The position numbers and the translations under genes were made by a program. DNA of 64,000 bases from Monocercomonoides exilis. Its lineage: Eukaryota > Preaxostyla > Oxymonadida > Polymastigidae. A model generated the notes under the pieces. It was not told the origin of the DNA. It saw only the letters and a list, made by a program, of their open reading frames with translations, and did no database searches. Location: the NCBI GenBank assembly GCA_001643675.2, contig LSRY02000038.1, positions 188,501 through 252,500 of the forward strand, read 5' to 3'. How positions within the stretch are numbered: the first letter of the stretch is position 1; each line of letters starts with the position of its first letter. Shown in pieces: positions 41,601-52,888 of the stretch.

Positions 41601-41921
41601 CTATACTCACATCAAAGTTATCGCTGAGTGCCCAACATTGATTTCGGAGAAAATTTTCAGATCGAAAAATAATTGTGGTTCACTCTGCAGTTGATCAATT
41701 CTCAACTATCCACTGACTGACTAATTGAGACAAAAATCTATTGTTTATTGACATTCACTTAACCAATAACACGTTGGATATAAGTGCTTTTTCCGATTCA
41801 ATGAATAAATTGCTAACATCAAAAGTATCTTTTTTTCAAATTATCAGAAATAAAATTATGACAATTGATCGCCGGGAAACGCTTTCCTCATTTACGATCG
41901 TTTGAGGAGGAGGAATTAAAA
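38648..41921. other. Intergenic region with doubtful exon-like fragments
   Basis: At 39483-39683 (minus) a 66-codon frame, starting directly after a TTTTTTAG acceptor-like site, could be a terminal exon (MFLFQDVVSELKEEFSSLF, then two hydrophobic stretches). At about 39780-40024 (plus) a frame without an early ATG (VTITQSSFTITTIRNYIIVD) resembles a beta-helix rung and may be a gene fragment. Neither is supported well enough to call. The rest shows no recognisable feature. Confidence 0.4.
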
Positions 41922-43068
41922 ATGACGAATTCGTATCAGAACAATCTGGATATTCTGAGGAACGAGTGTGACTTGTCGTACCACACAGCCCGCTCAGCGA
42001 CGATCGGATACAACTTATTTGTGTATATGATCAGAGATACAACTTCACCAATCCGCCTGTTTTCGACAGTTGGCCGTCAGGAATGATTCAGAAGAAGGAC
42101 CTGCTGAAGATTCTTGAGGAGACGTCAGACAATTTGGCCACAATGCTCGGCGATATTCACCAGTCGACGTCAAACATGGAGATCTGGGAGACAGCTGACA
42201 TCAGCACGTATTTTTTCATTATCACGACAAAGAACGAAACTCAGCCTGATGGAAGTGTGGACGAAGTGTTTGACACCAAAGACCAAATACAACACTCGAC
42301 ATCGATGTTGGAAGTTCTTGCGACTATTTCACAGATGACGCGCCATCTTTTGCAATCAAATATCTCTGGACGACCTGAAGATCCAGATTATATGTCAAAC
42401 ATTCAGTATTTGACGTTCAACTGCCCGGTGCCAATATTGGATGGCACAAAAAGAGTGATCATTTATTTCTTGAAATTTTGAACAAGTAGTGCGATGAAAT
42501 AATTGCAACTGTTGTATGCATTATTTCATTGTTGCTCAAACCTCTGACTGTTTTGCAGGTTTCAATTTTTATCTATTTCACCGAAAGAGTGGTGAAAACA
42601 CGGATGAGGGCATATCAAACGATGCTTGATGTGCCGAAGAATAAGATGCAAAATGTTATTCGCCGGCTTCTGAGAGAAGAAGACGAAGAAGACGAGTTCA
42701 CAAAAAATATCGATTTGAACGATCATCATGAAATGATGTCTTTTGATAGCCTCTACAGCAACAAAATCGATCACTGGGAAGATGCTGGCTTGGCATCTGC
42801 TCATGAAGAGAATGGAGAAAGCATTCAAAGCAATAATTCGAAGAGCGACAAGTGGAACTCTCTTCACACTTCAAATTCAAGTAGCAATAATCTTTCAGAA
42901 ATCAACTTGAATTCGTTGTCGACGAGGAGAGCATCAATGGAGTCCCAGCGGAAAAAGAAGACTCCTCTGACAATAAGCACACCAGAACTGCAATCGAAAA
43001 CAGAAGTGTTGAGCTCTCCAATGCTTTCTGGAGGAGGATCTTCAACTGATTCGAAAATGGACAAATAA
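41922..43068 (+). pseudogene. Disrupted or mis-assembled two-exon gene, function unknown
   Basis: A frame opens at ATG 41922 (MTNSYQNNLDILRNECDLS). It shifts at 42007-42045, where a 10-bp sequence (GATACAACTT, 42007-42016) is repeated at 42036-42045. Without 42017-42045 (29 bp), the frame would run continuously into NFTNPPVFDSWPSGMIQKKD. The frame continues to 42454, where a 104-nt phase-0 intron (42455-42558; GTGATC...TTTGCAG) leads to exon 2 (VSIFIYFTERVVKTRMRAYQ, then a charged, Ser-rich tail) ending at TAA 43066. Beyond that TAA the same frame stays open to 43275. The shift could be an unusually small intron (GT..AG at 42021-42034, 14 nt), a real mutation, or an assembly error. I do not recognise the family. 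Confidence 0.5.
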
Positions 43069-43275
43069 TTTTCATTGTATTCACCGAAGTCAATGATGGA
43101 AGAACGAACCGCTTCGACGTCTTCTGCCTCTGGATCGGATGGTCAATTCCCTGATGTTGGCGAAGAAAACATGAAAGGAGCACAAATGCTTGAACAAATT
43201 GTTGGAACGCGAAAATCGCCTTTGTCATTCAACTCAAATAGCGACACATCTTTGAACAAACAGAAAATTGGATGA

Positions 43276-44229
43276 CGAGCAAACTCTTCAAAAGTCAGGT
43301 TTGTTTTCGGTTTTTTTTTTTTTTTTTTTGTTCCATATAAATGATAGAGTTTTACAGAAAAATCAAAAACTGCCTGGCTCATCTTGTTGAGATTATTATT
43401 AGATAAAAAGAAAAGAACATGCAAACAAAACAATGAAGATGTTGAAAATAATGATCTGGATGAAGCAATAAATACACAAACATATCCACATTTACCACTT
43501 TTTCGTTAAGTCATTTCATTTACCAGATGAACAAATTGTCTTTGAATTCAACAAAATAAATACTTACCACATTTGTTAAAAAACGATGCTGCATAAGACA
43601 ATAAGCAGAACAGAAATTAATAAAAACAACAACAAAAATGATAAAAGAAAATAGCGCATTGAAAAAAAATTGAACTGAAACGAAATATTGATAGCAAAGA
43701 AAGCAAATAAACGCTCAGAAGTGAAAATAAAAAAAGAAATCAGACAACTATTTGTAAAATGCATTTTCAATTGACTGCACAAATAAAAACTGGGATGCCA
43801 AAAGATAAAAATAGCATACGAAAAAACTATTTCATGTGCTTATTAGCCATTATGACAAATGAATAGAAAACAGAAAAAACAAAGATTACAACAAATGAAA
43901 AGTTGCAATTCGAAAGTTTGTTTTCATAAAAGAGACGCCTTCAGCAAAAACAGTATTAAACAAAAACAAAAGAATAATAGATTATCATGAACATTTGAAG
44001 TCTTTTTAATCGCAATTTTCAAAACAACAGAAAAGAAAAATGAACACCGAATAAACAGACTTTGCTGTTTCATTTCAAAAAATAGATTATTTTATCATCA
44101 AAAATAATGCATGTTGCAAAGACAAAAAAATCAAAACATTTCCTGAAAGAACCAGAATTTCACGAAAAAAGAGCTAAAAAACAACTGAAAAGCAAGACAT
44201 ATATAATGTGAGAGAGGACAAATCTCCAT
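43276..44229. other. Intergenic, AT-rich, no gene recognised
   Basis: A T-run (about 43311-43330) lies near the start. Nothing else was recognisable on either strand. Confidence 0.5.
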
Positions 44230-45690
44230 TCACAACAAATGAACATTCTGCAGAGATCGATGAAAAGGAAAAGGCTGAAAAACAGTAGAACTTTGCGGAA
44301 GCAAAGGAGATTGAGCGATTAATGAAGAATTAGATGATGGTGACAATAATGTCTGTGAATGAGAAGAAAACAAAAGAGAATTGTTTGTCAAATCAATGGA
44401 CAAGGATTGCTGTGAATGCGCGGAAGAAGGGAGAATACACATACATGTACCGGGAAGTGCAGATGAACTGATTGTTGAGTTTTGCAAAAGACCGTTTTGG
44501 CAGCTACCGGAAAGGGATGGAGGGGGATGAATTTGAAAAGAAGAAGAAGAAGTGGAATTTGAAATGGAATTGTGAGTGATGTCACGTTCATTTGAACATG
44601 TACTTACATGTGATTTCGATAATGTGATTGGTTCCGAAGGAAAAGTGCTGTTGTGCTGCGAATGCACCGAACTGACCTGATCCATTGCATCTGTCATCCT
44701 TTCTGCTTCTTCAGTTCCACACATGCTCTTCACAACCATCTCCTCCTTCCCCATTTTTTGCAGCAGGCCTCTGTTTTCTTCCAACATATTCTTCTTCTTC
44801 TTCTTTTTATTTTTGTCCTTGTATTCCTTCGATCCCTGCTTTGTCGTCATCATGTGCTCCAGATGGAATAGAATTCCGTTCAAACACAGCTGATTCACCT
44901 TGTCGAAAAGCCATTGCGCCGTTGAGCTGTGTTGCATCGTGACAATCAGATTGACATGCACAACAAACACACGCTCAATCAGCGGGGAGCGGATGGAACA
45001 GGAAGTCGAAGAAGAAATTGAAGAAGAAGAAGGCGATGATGCTGGTGACAAATTCAATGAAGGAGCAAAAAGCATTGGAGAAAGTTCAGGTGGGAAAGAG
45101 CATGCTGAAATGGGGAGGGCAGATACAGAAGAATGCGATGGAAGCGAATTATTCTCATTTGGCGCTTTTTCCTCTGCCTTGCAAACGGTAACTTCAGAGT
45201 TGACTGGAGTGATTGCTGAGGAAGATGAAACAGCATCTGTCTCACAAGACGCAGATTGAGATGACGCAGAGACAGAAAAAGAGGTTGAAGATGAAAGGCA
45301 TGGTTCAAAGTAAAATGATTGAGAATTTACTGGATTAACAAATGATTCTTCATAATCTTCTTTTTCTTTTTCTGTTTTCACTGCATTTTCGAGGAAGATT
45401 TCATTACTCTTCAACTTATCATCATTCGCATAATCTTCCTCTTTGTCTTCTTCCCTTCTTTCTGCACTTTTTGAATTTGCATCAACATTTCTTCCACCTT
45501 CAACATATGAAACTACCTCTGCTCCACAAAAAATTTCCCCATCACTATTCCACTTTTCATTTTCTTCTTTTTTTCCTTCTCTATCTTCTTTCCTCCTTTC
45601 TTCTTTCTCACTTCTTCTTCTTCCATCTCCATCTTTATCTCTGATTCTAATTCCTTCATTGACTTCTCCAATCTCCTTCATCTCCTTCAT
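44230..45690 (-). CDS. Ser-rich/charged ORF of unknown function, in frame behind the NTF2-domain gene
   Basis: Frame of 486 codons from ATG 45690 to TGA 44230. The N-terminal ~70 residues are charged (Glu/Lys/Arg), followed by Ser-rich linkers. A more ordered island lies at about residues 230-300 (IERVFVVHVNLIVTMQHSST, then WLFDKVNQLCLNGILFHLEH), followed by a poly-Lys segment and a Ser-rich tail. It lies only 30 nt after the TGA (45723-45721) that ends the preceding ORF, and in the same frame. It may therefore be a separate gene, a downstream exon, or a readthrough extension. Family not recognised. Confidence 0.5.
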   Translation of the reverse strand: MKEMKEIGEVNEGIRIRDKDGDGRRRSEKEERRKEDREGKKEENEKWNSDGEIFCGAEVVSYVEGGRNVDANSKSAERREEDKEEDYANDDKLKSNEIFLENAVKTEKEKEDYEESFVNPVNSQSFYFEPCLSSSTSFSVSASSQSASCETDAVSSSSAITPVNSEVTVCKAEEKAPNENNSLPSHSSVSALPISACSFPPELSPMLFAPSLNLSPASSPSSSSISSSTSCSIRSPLIERVFVVHVNLIVTMQHSSTAQWLFDKVNQLCLNGILFHLEHMMTTKQGSKEYKDKNKKKKKKNMLEENRGLLQKMGKEEMVVKSMCGTEEAERMTDAMDQVSSVHSQHNSTFPSEPITLSKSHVSTCSNERDITHNSISNSTSSSSFQIHPPPSLSGSCQNGLLQNSTISSSALPGTCMCILPSSAHSQQSLSIDLTNNSLLFSSHSQTLLSPSSNSSLIAQSPLLPQSSTVFQPFPFHRSLQNVHLL

Positions 45691-45720
45691 CTCTCCCTCA
45701 CATCTCTCCGCTCCTTCTCT

Positions 45721-48210
45721 TCAAATTCTCTCCAGAAACATCCTCGTCTTCTGCGTCTCATACAGCATCCTCTCAACCTCTGCATCAAACGCCTCGTACA
45801 CTGCTGGATAGTGCTTCCTCAGAAAATCATCAAGTGCTGCTCGCATCACTTCTGTCTTTGCCCTTTGCGTGCCAACAGGTGCTCTGAAGAAGATCTTGCG
45901 GCTCAGCTCATCACCCGTTGTTGAGGATAAGGAAGATGTCGAAGAGTTAGGTTCAATTGATTGCGAATGTGAGAGAAGAGAAGGAAATGAAGGAAACGAA
46001 AAAGAATTGATGACAGTGCTAAAAGACATTCCAAAATTTTGCTGAAAAAACAGTTGCAGAATGAAGTCTTGGTTGTTGGCTGGAGAAGGAGTTGAAAGAA
46101 GCCTGTGAAGCAAATGATGAAGGATGTGGGTGAATTGGCAAAGTTGGCGATAAGGATGATGAGAATGTTGTCGTTGATGATGGAACAGTTTGCTGTGCAT
46201 TAAAAGAAAGTGAGTAGGAGGTTGACGAAGGAGATGAAGATGAAGTGGAAGAAGAAATTCTTGAATCAGAATCAGTTTTCATTTGAAAAGGATGCAGCGT
46301 TGACACATTTTGGCTGTGTGTCATCTGCATTTTTTCCAGAAGATGAATAGGAGGAGGTGGAGGAGGCAAAATCAAAGAAGGAGAAAGAGAAAGAGAAGAC
46401 GCTGCGGGAGATGCTAATGTTCGAGAGGAGAGCGAAGGAAAATGAGGAGAAAGATGCGTTGCTTCGGTGAATTTGGAGAATGGAAGAGAAGAAGAGGATG
46501 AAGAAGAAGAGGATGGTAGTGGTGGTGAAGGAGGAGAATGAAGAGGAGAAAAATCAAAAGAAAGGCAATTTTGAGATGATGTGTGAGTTGGAGATAGAAT
46601 TGGAGCAATGGGAGATATGACTGCAGAAGAGGAAGAGGAAGAGGAAGAGGGAGGAAATGGAGAGGAAGAACAAGAAGAATTGCATAAAGTCAAAGGAGGC
46701 AAAGAGAGAATTATGGAGTTGTTTGGCATGGGCAAAAGAGAAGGAGGAGAAGCAGCAGACAAACTCTGTTGTTTGAGTGAAGAAGAAGGAAATGATGAAT
46801 AAGTGTAGATTGAAGAGGAAGAAGCAGAAGGAGAAGATGATGATGCAGATGAAGAAGTCGATGATAAAGAAGTGGAAGTCGATGAGAATGAACATGATGA
46901 AAAAGCAGAGGAATGTGTTGAAGAAGACAGAAGAGAAGAAGAAGCGAAAGAAGAGATGTTCATCCCTTGTTTGCTGGCAGATGAGCTGCAAATGGAAGAG
47001 CCATCAGAAACTCCAACAGTTGATGCATCAGATGAAGCGATGGAAGAGGAACAAGAAGAGGAAGAGGAAAAAGATGATTTCGTTGTTGTTGATGTTGAAT
47101 GAAGAGAAGTCAAATCAGAATGAAGCGAAATGGAAGACAATGCAGACAGAACAGAGTGAGAAGAAATGGGAAAAGAAGAAGACGAGATGGAAGCGACAGA
47201 CGAAGAGGAAGAAGGTGATTCTTCTGAAATTCTGTCCAACAGAGGAGAAGCTGATTGATTGGCTGGGTGATGAAGAAGAGGATCATCGAAACAATCGGGC
47301 TCATCTGCCAAATCAGGCGGGATTGCATAGCCTTCATGTGAAGAAGGAAGAAAAGATGAAAGAGCGCAAGTAGATGAAGGGAGGTTTGGTGCGTCTTTGA
47401 GAAGAAAAAGTGGAGTTGAAGATAATTCAGCTGAGGGATTTGGATTGAGATCATCGCTCAAAACAGGTGAAACTTCTTGTGAGTTGTCGCATGAATCCAG
47501 AGGTGTAGTTGAAATGGGGCTCGAGCTGCTCGGAGACGGATGTGTTAACACCAATTCCGATTTATCATCAGAAGGAGAAAAAGAATGACAATTTTCTTCA
47601 TTCTCTTCAGCAACAATTGCATAATCATGCGGCTGTTGTGCGACTAACAAAAGAAATATTGATTATTTTCATGGAAATCATTAGCATAAATTCAAGAAAA
47701 ACACGAGAGAAGCAAACAATCTTTTTCATCATTCACCAGATTCTTCGGCACCAAGTGAAGAATCTCCCTGAACAAGCGGTAATTCTGCTTTTTTTGGCTT
47801 ATCTGCCGCAGTACAAAGCCGTGAGCGAAAAATCTCGAAGTCGCATTTGGGTCGGTGCAAAATCCAGAACATTGAAGAAAAACAAAGTTCATGAATGCTG
47901 TTGAGGACGAAGAAATTATCCGAAATTTATATTTCGTATATAATTCATTTGCTTGCAGAATTTGTTCGTGACTTTTGCAAATGCTAGATTTTCCGTCCAA
48001 AAACACAATTTTCTCAGCATCTTCCGTGTAGAACCGTTGCAAATCATTTGGGCTTGTTTCCAGCAAATGATAATATTTGCCCAGGAATTTACAGCCCGCT
48101 AATTGGTCCGTTTTGCTGGCGGAACTCCTTCTTATCGAGATTGTTAAGGCTTTAATCTTTATCAGCCCATTCTTATTTATTAAATGAAATTCGAAATTCA
48201 AAGCATTCAT
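45721..48210 (-). CDS. NTF2-like domain protein with long Ser-rich region (G3BP-like)
   Basis: Exon 1 (48210-47737, 158 codons) contains an NTF2-like domain: AGCKFLGKYYHLLETSPNDL, LQRFYTEDAEKIVF, KYKFRIISSSSTAFM, then RFFAHGFVLRQISQ and LFREILHLVPKNL. These are the beta-strand/helix blocks of the N-terminal domain of G3BP, an RNA-granule protein. A 104-nt phase-0 intron (47736-47633) leads to exon 2, a Ser-dominated frame of nearly 500 codons. The best join to the next frame is an intron 46186-46042 (acceptor CTGTTTTTTCAG, phase 0) to exon 3 (46041-45721). Exon 3 ends in an ordered segment (KIFFRAPVGTQRAKTEVMRA, AVYEAFDAEVERMLYE). Unlike animal G3BP I see no RRM or RGG region, so the G3BP link rests on the NTF2 domain alone. 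The exon 2/3 junction is the weakest part. Confidence 0.6.
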
Positions 48211-48579
48211 CAAAGAGAAAAAGAAATAATATTTGAAGAAAAAAATATATTTCTTTTCAAATTAGGTTCTCCAAATCAAATTGTTTCAATGAACCGAATA
48301 AAGCGTGTGGTATTTTTTTTTTTTTGGAAAAATCGGTTTTTGTATAAACACATGAATTATTTCTGAAGAGACAACGAATGATTTACATAGAAACAGCCAG
48401 AATATTTAAACATACAAATTATACGCAATAATTTAATTCTCATTCTGTAGGTTTCAGAAGGAAAAAAAAATAAATTGTGAGTGAGTGAATAATAAATAAA
48501 GAAATGAAATGCTTTGTAATAAAAAATAGAAAAAGAGCAATTAATTCTCTCAAGCACCTTTCTCTCTTCCCTTCGCAAA

Positions 48580-51500
48580 TTAATTCCTTTGCTTTGCTTC
48601 CAACTCAATTCTCAGCTCGCGCAGATAATTCAGCACTTCCACCAGCTTTCCCTCTGAGCATTTCTTCGTCTTCTCCTCTTTCTTCATTTCTTCTGTGCAA
48701 CTCATCACAAACTCCATCGAATCTCTCACAAACACCTCGTCCTCCTCATCCCATCCTCTCTTTCCTTCCAATTTCTTCTTTTCCCCTTCTTTCCCTTCTT
48801 TCCCTTCTTTTCCCCTCTTTTTCGTGTCTTCTCCGTCGAATCCTGCCGGCGCCATCATCTTTTCGCATTCGATCGCTTCTCTCTCAACAAAATGCAAAAG
48901 TTCTGCTTTTTTCGCTTTTTCTGCTTTCTTTCGCATCTTCTGCCTCATCTTCACTCGAACCTCTTCAACTTCACTCACACTCAGCGGAGCACTGTAATAT
49001 AATCTTCTTTCTCCTTCTCTTTCATTTATTTCTTCTTCTTCTCTTTCTTCTTCTTCTTCTTCTCTTTCTTCTTCTTCTTCTTCTTCTTCTTCTTCTTCTC
49101 TTTCTCCCTTCCTTCTCTCAACCAGCGTCGCATTCAGCATTTTCAGCACTTCTTTTGATGGCCTCTCCAAATGCTCAAATTTCACTCGCTCAAACAAAAC
49201 AAACAAATCTTCTTCATTTTTGTTATCTTTCTTCTCTTTCTCCTTCATCTCTTTCATTTTCTTCTGATTGAATTGATTCTTCATCTTCATCTTCATCTTC
49301 TCCTTTTCTCTCTCAAAATGTCTTCTTCTGCTGCTTTTTTGTTTGTTCTGTGGAAAAACTCCTGAAATTCGTCTTCTTATTTTCTCTCTCTCTCTTTCTG
49401 CCTCTTCATTCATGTTATCTTCATCATCTCTATCATCATCATCATCATCATCATCAACATCATAAATAACATTATTATTATTATTCATTTTATTTATTTT
49501 ATTTATTTTATTTATATTATTATTATTATTATTATTATCAACATTCACATTTATCATCCTCACCTTCTTTCCACACAAACACCATTCTTCTTCTTCTTTT
49601 TCTTCTTCTTCTTTTTCTTTTTCATTTCCTTCGCCAAATCCAACAGAAACACCTTCTTCTTCATTCACGTTCTTCTTTCCTCCTCTTTTCAAATACTTTT
49701 CTTGATTCTCTTTTTGGCTCTTCGAAACACCAACCGAAACAGCTGCCTCAAACAGCTCCATAATTCTGTGGCTGTTGAATCCTAATTTGGCAGTCAGAAA
49801 CACACCCTTTCCATTTTCTGCCGGCAAAACGGCAGCTGAAAGAGGGATGGCATACACTTTGCTTATCCAGCCAGCCGAGTGGAGAGCGAGTGTCACTCTG
49901 AGGGCGCCCTCGTCCTCTTCGCCGGCTGCTTCTCTCTGCCTTCTGCCGGGCAGAGGCGAAGGAGAGAATGAATAAGACAGGGGAAGAGGAGGATGGGAGG
50001 AAGAGGGACGAGATCTGTGAGGAGCAGCAAATGTTCTTAAGGGATGCGAAGTGCCGGCAAACGGAGGGGCTCTGCCTGCACAGAAAGAAGTGAGAGGCAC
50101 ATTCAGCTGCACAATTTGGCTGAGCGGCTGCGTCTCCTCTGCCACTGCCTCTTCAAACGAGCACACAACCTTCGGATCGTCCTGCGTGCCTGTACACACC
50201 AAAATAGTCGCCCTGATTGTCTCGCCCACAATTGGGCACATTCGGATAATCCCGCCGCTGCTTCCGGCGCCAGCAATTTCAAAAGGGTGAAACGCCCCAC
50301 AATCCGCACGAGTTTTTCCGGCGCCGCCGAAAAATTCCGATTCTGCCTTTGTTTTCATCTGCTTTCCGGCTGCGATCACTGCCGCGCCCAGGGCAACTGA
50401 CTCGTCTGCATTGAGATGATAAGAAAGATGTGCGCTGAATGAAGGAGAATAAGAAAAAGAATAAGATGATGATGACGAATGTCTCATTTTGTGTCTTTCA
50501 TTCGCAAACACCTCATTCACAAGCTCCTTCGCCAGAGGAAAACGAATCCCACCTCCAATCACTTCCACATCAACTTCTTCTTCCTCTTCCTCTTCCTCTT
50601 TTATTTCCTCTTTCTCCTTCTCCTCCGCCAATATCCTCTTCATCTCCTCCACCACCCCCTCCCCCCACTCCACAAACCTCTCCTTCCTCTTCCTTTCCCT
50701 CTCCTCTTCCTTCAAAGTTCCTATCGATGTGACCAGCACCCCATCCGGCAGCTCTCCCAAAGGCGACTCAAAAACAGCTGCCGCCGCCGCGTCTGGAAGC
50801 ATCGCCAGCGTCTTCTTGTGCCACACCGCTGCCTCGCGAAGAGCAGAAAGCAGCCCTTTCGACTGCAGCAGCTCTTCACACACAGACCAATAAGACCCTT
50901 TATTCACTTCCTCCTCTTCCTTCCACCTCTTTCCCTTTCCTTTTCCCTCTTTTCTTCTGCAAAGTGCATCCAAATCAGCACTGAAGCAGCTGTCTGGATG
51001 TGACAAACACTCTTTTTGCTGCTCAGCCGGAGAGAAAGAGAAGTCGGCGTCGGACACACAATCTCCACAATTTCTTTGCTGTTCTGTCTTCTTCAGCCCT
51101 CGCGCCGCGGCAGCCAGCGAATGGTACTGCGACAGCAGCTGCCCCCAAATGGTGTGTGTGAGCGAGCTTCCGCTGAGAATGCCTGTCGCCCTGCTCAGCA
51201 GCACCCGCACACACACCCTCCCCTCCCTCCCCTCCCTCCCCTTCGCCTGCACCCCCGCCGACAGCTGCCCGCAGCCCATCGAAAACGCCACAAGAGAAAA
51301 CGTCGTGTGCGAGTCGCCCACATCCACAAACAGCACCCTCTTCGTGCTGCTGCCTCGCTGCGACTGGCGTATCTGGCGCATTGTCCGATGAGACTCCGAC
51401 GCATACCAAGCAGAAGCTGCTTCATTCGTTCTGACAAATTGCGTCTGATTGCCCAATCCCAAAACAGAAAACGCATCGTCAACAACCATCAGATCACTCT

Positions 51501-52020
51501 GCGTAAAATAATCTGGAACTGCGATTGCGCCTCCTGACCATTTTGTGTGAAATGTGGGGCTGCGCACGTTCAATTGATTGGAAAGCAAATTTGCCATCCC
51601 TTCAACAACTGAAAGCACTTCTCTTTTGCAACATTGCCGCTCTGTAACCAACTTCGGTATTCTTGAAAGTTCTTTCTATAAAAATACCATTGCATGTGCA
51701 GATACGCAAAATAAAGCAACAAAACAAATCAAAATAAATAAACTATGAAAAGAATAATAATCATCATTCAAAAATTAAAATACCATTTTTTTCCTATTCT
51801 TTTCGGGAGATTGCAAGTCTTCATCAAGGGCAATAATGCACGGTCGTTGTCTTTGACCGAATTCGTCTTCAACAATCATTGGAGGTAATTTATCATCTTT
51901 CTCTGCAACAACCACACTTTCTGTTCCAAAATCAATTCCAAACACATGCTCTTGCTCTGCACATGTGAGTGCAATGCATGCTATTAAAAACAGAAATCTG
52001 CGATGAAAAACATCTCTCAT
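48580..52020 (-). CDS. ER Hsp70-superfamily chaperone of the Grp170/HYOU1 (Hsp110-like) type
   Basis: Exon 1 (52020-51784) encodes an N-terminal signal peptide (MRDVFHRRFLFLIACIALTC) and the Hsp70 phosphate-1 motif VFGIDFGTESVVVA. A 107-nt phase-0 intron (51783-51677, donor GTATTT, acceptor TTTATAG) leads to exon 2 (51675-48580), for about 1110 residues. Exon 2 has the second phosphate motif (VLFVDVGDSHTTFSLVAF), the adenosine motif (EVIGGGIRFPLAKELVNEVF) and LNADESVALGAAVIAAG, all diagnostic for actin-fold Hsp70s. The nucleotide-binding domain is interrupted by Lys/Glu and Ser inserts. The C-terminal half is a poorly conserved beta-domain followed by Asn, Asp and Glu/Lys tracts, then a helical end. 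The signal peptide plus long acidic extension points to Grp170 (a nucleotide-exchange factor and holdase) rather than BiP. The C-terminus (EAKQRN) is not a KDEL-type signal. Confidence 0.85.
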
Positions 52021-52888
52021 TGATTCAATTGACTTGATTGCAAACACCAATCATGTCGAGAATTATCAAGTTACAAAATCTGATGAGCAATGAATAAAAT
52101 GCGGTTTCTATCCAGTTCCCAAATATCTGTCATGCATTTCTTTCACATTTTGTAAAAAATGCATTTTTAAGTTGAAAACATTTCATTAAAATATTTGTTA
52201 TGGCTTGTTTGAATGAAAAATTAAACATTTGTATTTGTGCAATAGACATGAGATGTTTTTCCTTTTTAATAAAAGAATTTTATCTTAGAAGCATTCAACG
52301 TTTTTCTTCAACATTATTTTTTCGATGTTCAAAAATAAAATCTTTTCAAAAACTATTTTCCGTTTTTCTGGTTTTTTGTTGATTGTTAAAATCAGAGCAA
52401 CAATGTGACTGAGATTATAAAATGAAAAAATAAATTGTGTCATTCTTTTTTTAATTTTGAGATTAATATCTGAATGAAAAACGTTGTTTGAAATTTCGGA
52501 TTGATTTAATAAGTGATAAAGTTTTAAAAAATAAAGTTTTTAATATTTCTATTTTCTTTGAAAAGAGATTAATTCATTTATTATCAAAAAAAGATGATGT
52601 TGATCTGACAGTAGATTTTCACACAGTTTATTATGATGTAGTTCTTTTGCTTCTATGAGATGAAAAATAAATGAAAAACCAAGAAAAAGAATCTGAACGT
52701 TTTGGAAATATGCAAATGTCCAAATATTCATAATCACATTTTTCATTTTTTCAGGCAGACCTGTGCGACACAACTTACTATTTTTTTCGTCTTTGATCAA
52801 TTTTATTTTTATTTTTTTTTAAAAAAAAGGGGGAAAGAACAATAAAAATTCACATGAATCAACAAAACACAAAATACTGTTTGAAATT
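52021..52888. other. Intergenic between the Grp170-like gene and family member 2
   Basis: About 870 bp of AT-rich sequence. The stretch near 52020-52150 presumably holds the promoter of the minus-strand chaperone gene. No other element was recognised. Confidence 0.45.

Noticed and set aside
46019-47373. Plus-strand Glu/Lys-rich frames opposite the Ser-rich exon
   Set aside because: They are antisense readings of Ser codons. The minus-strand frame continues from a convincing NTF2 domain.
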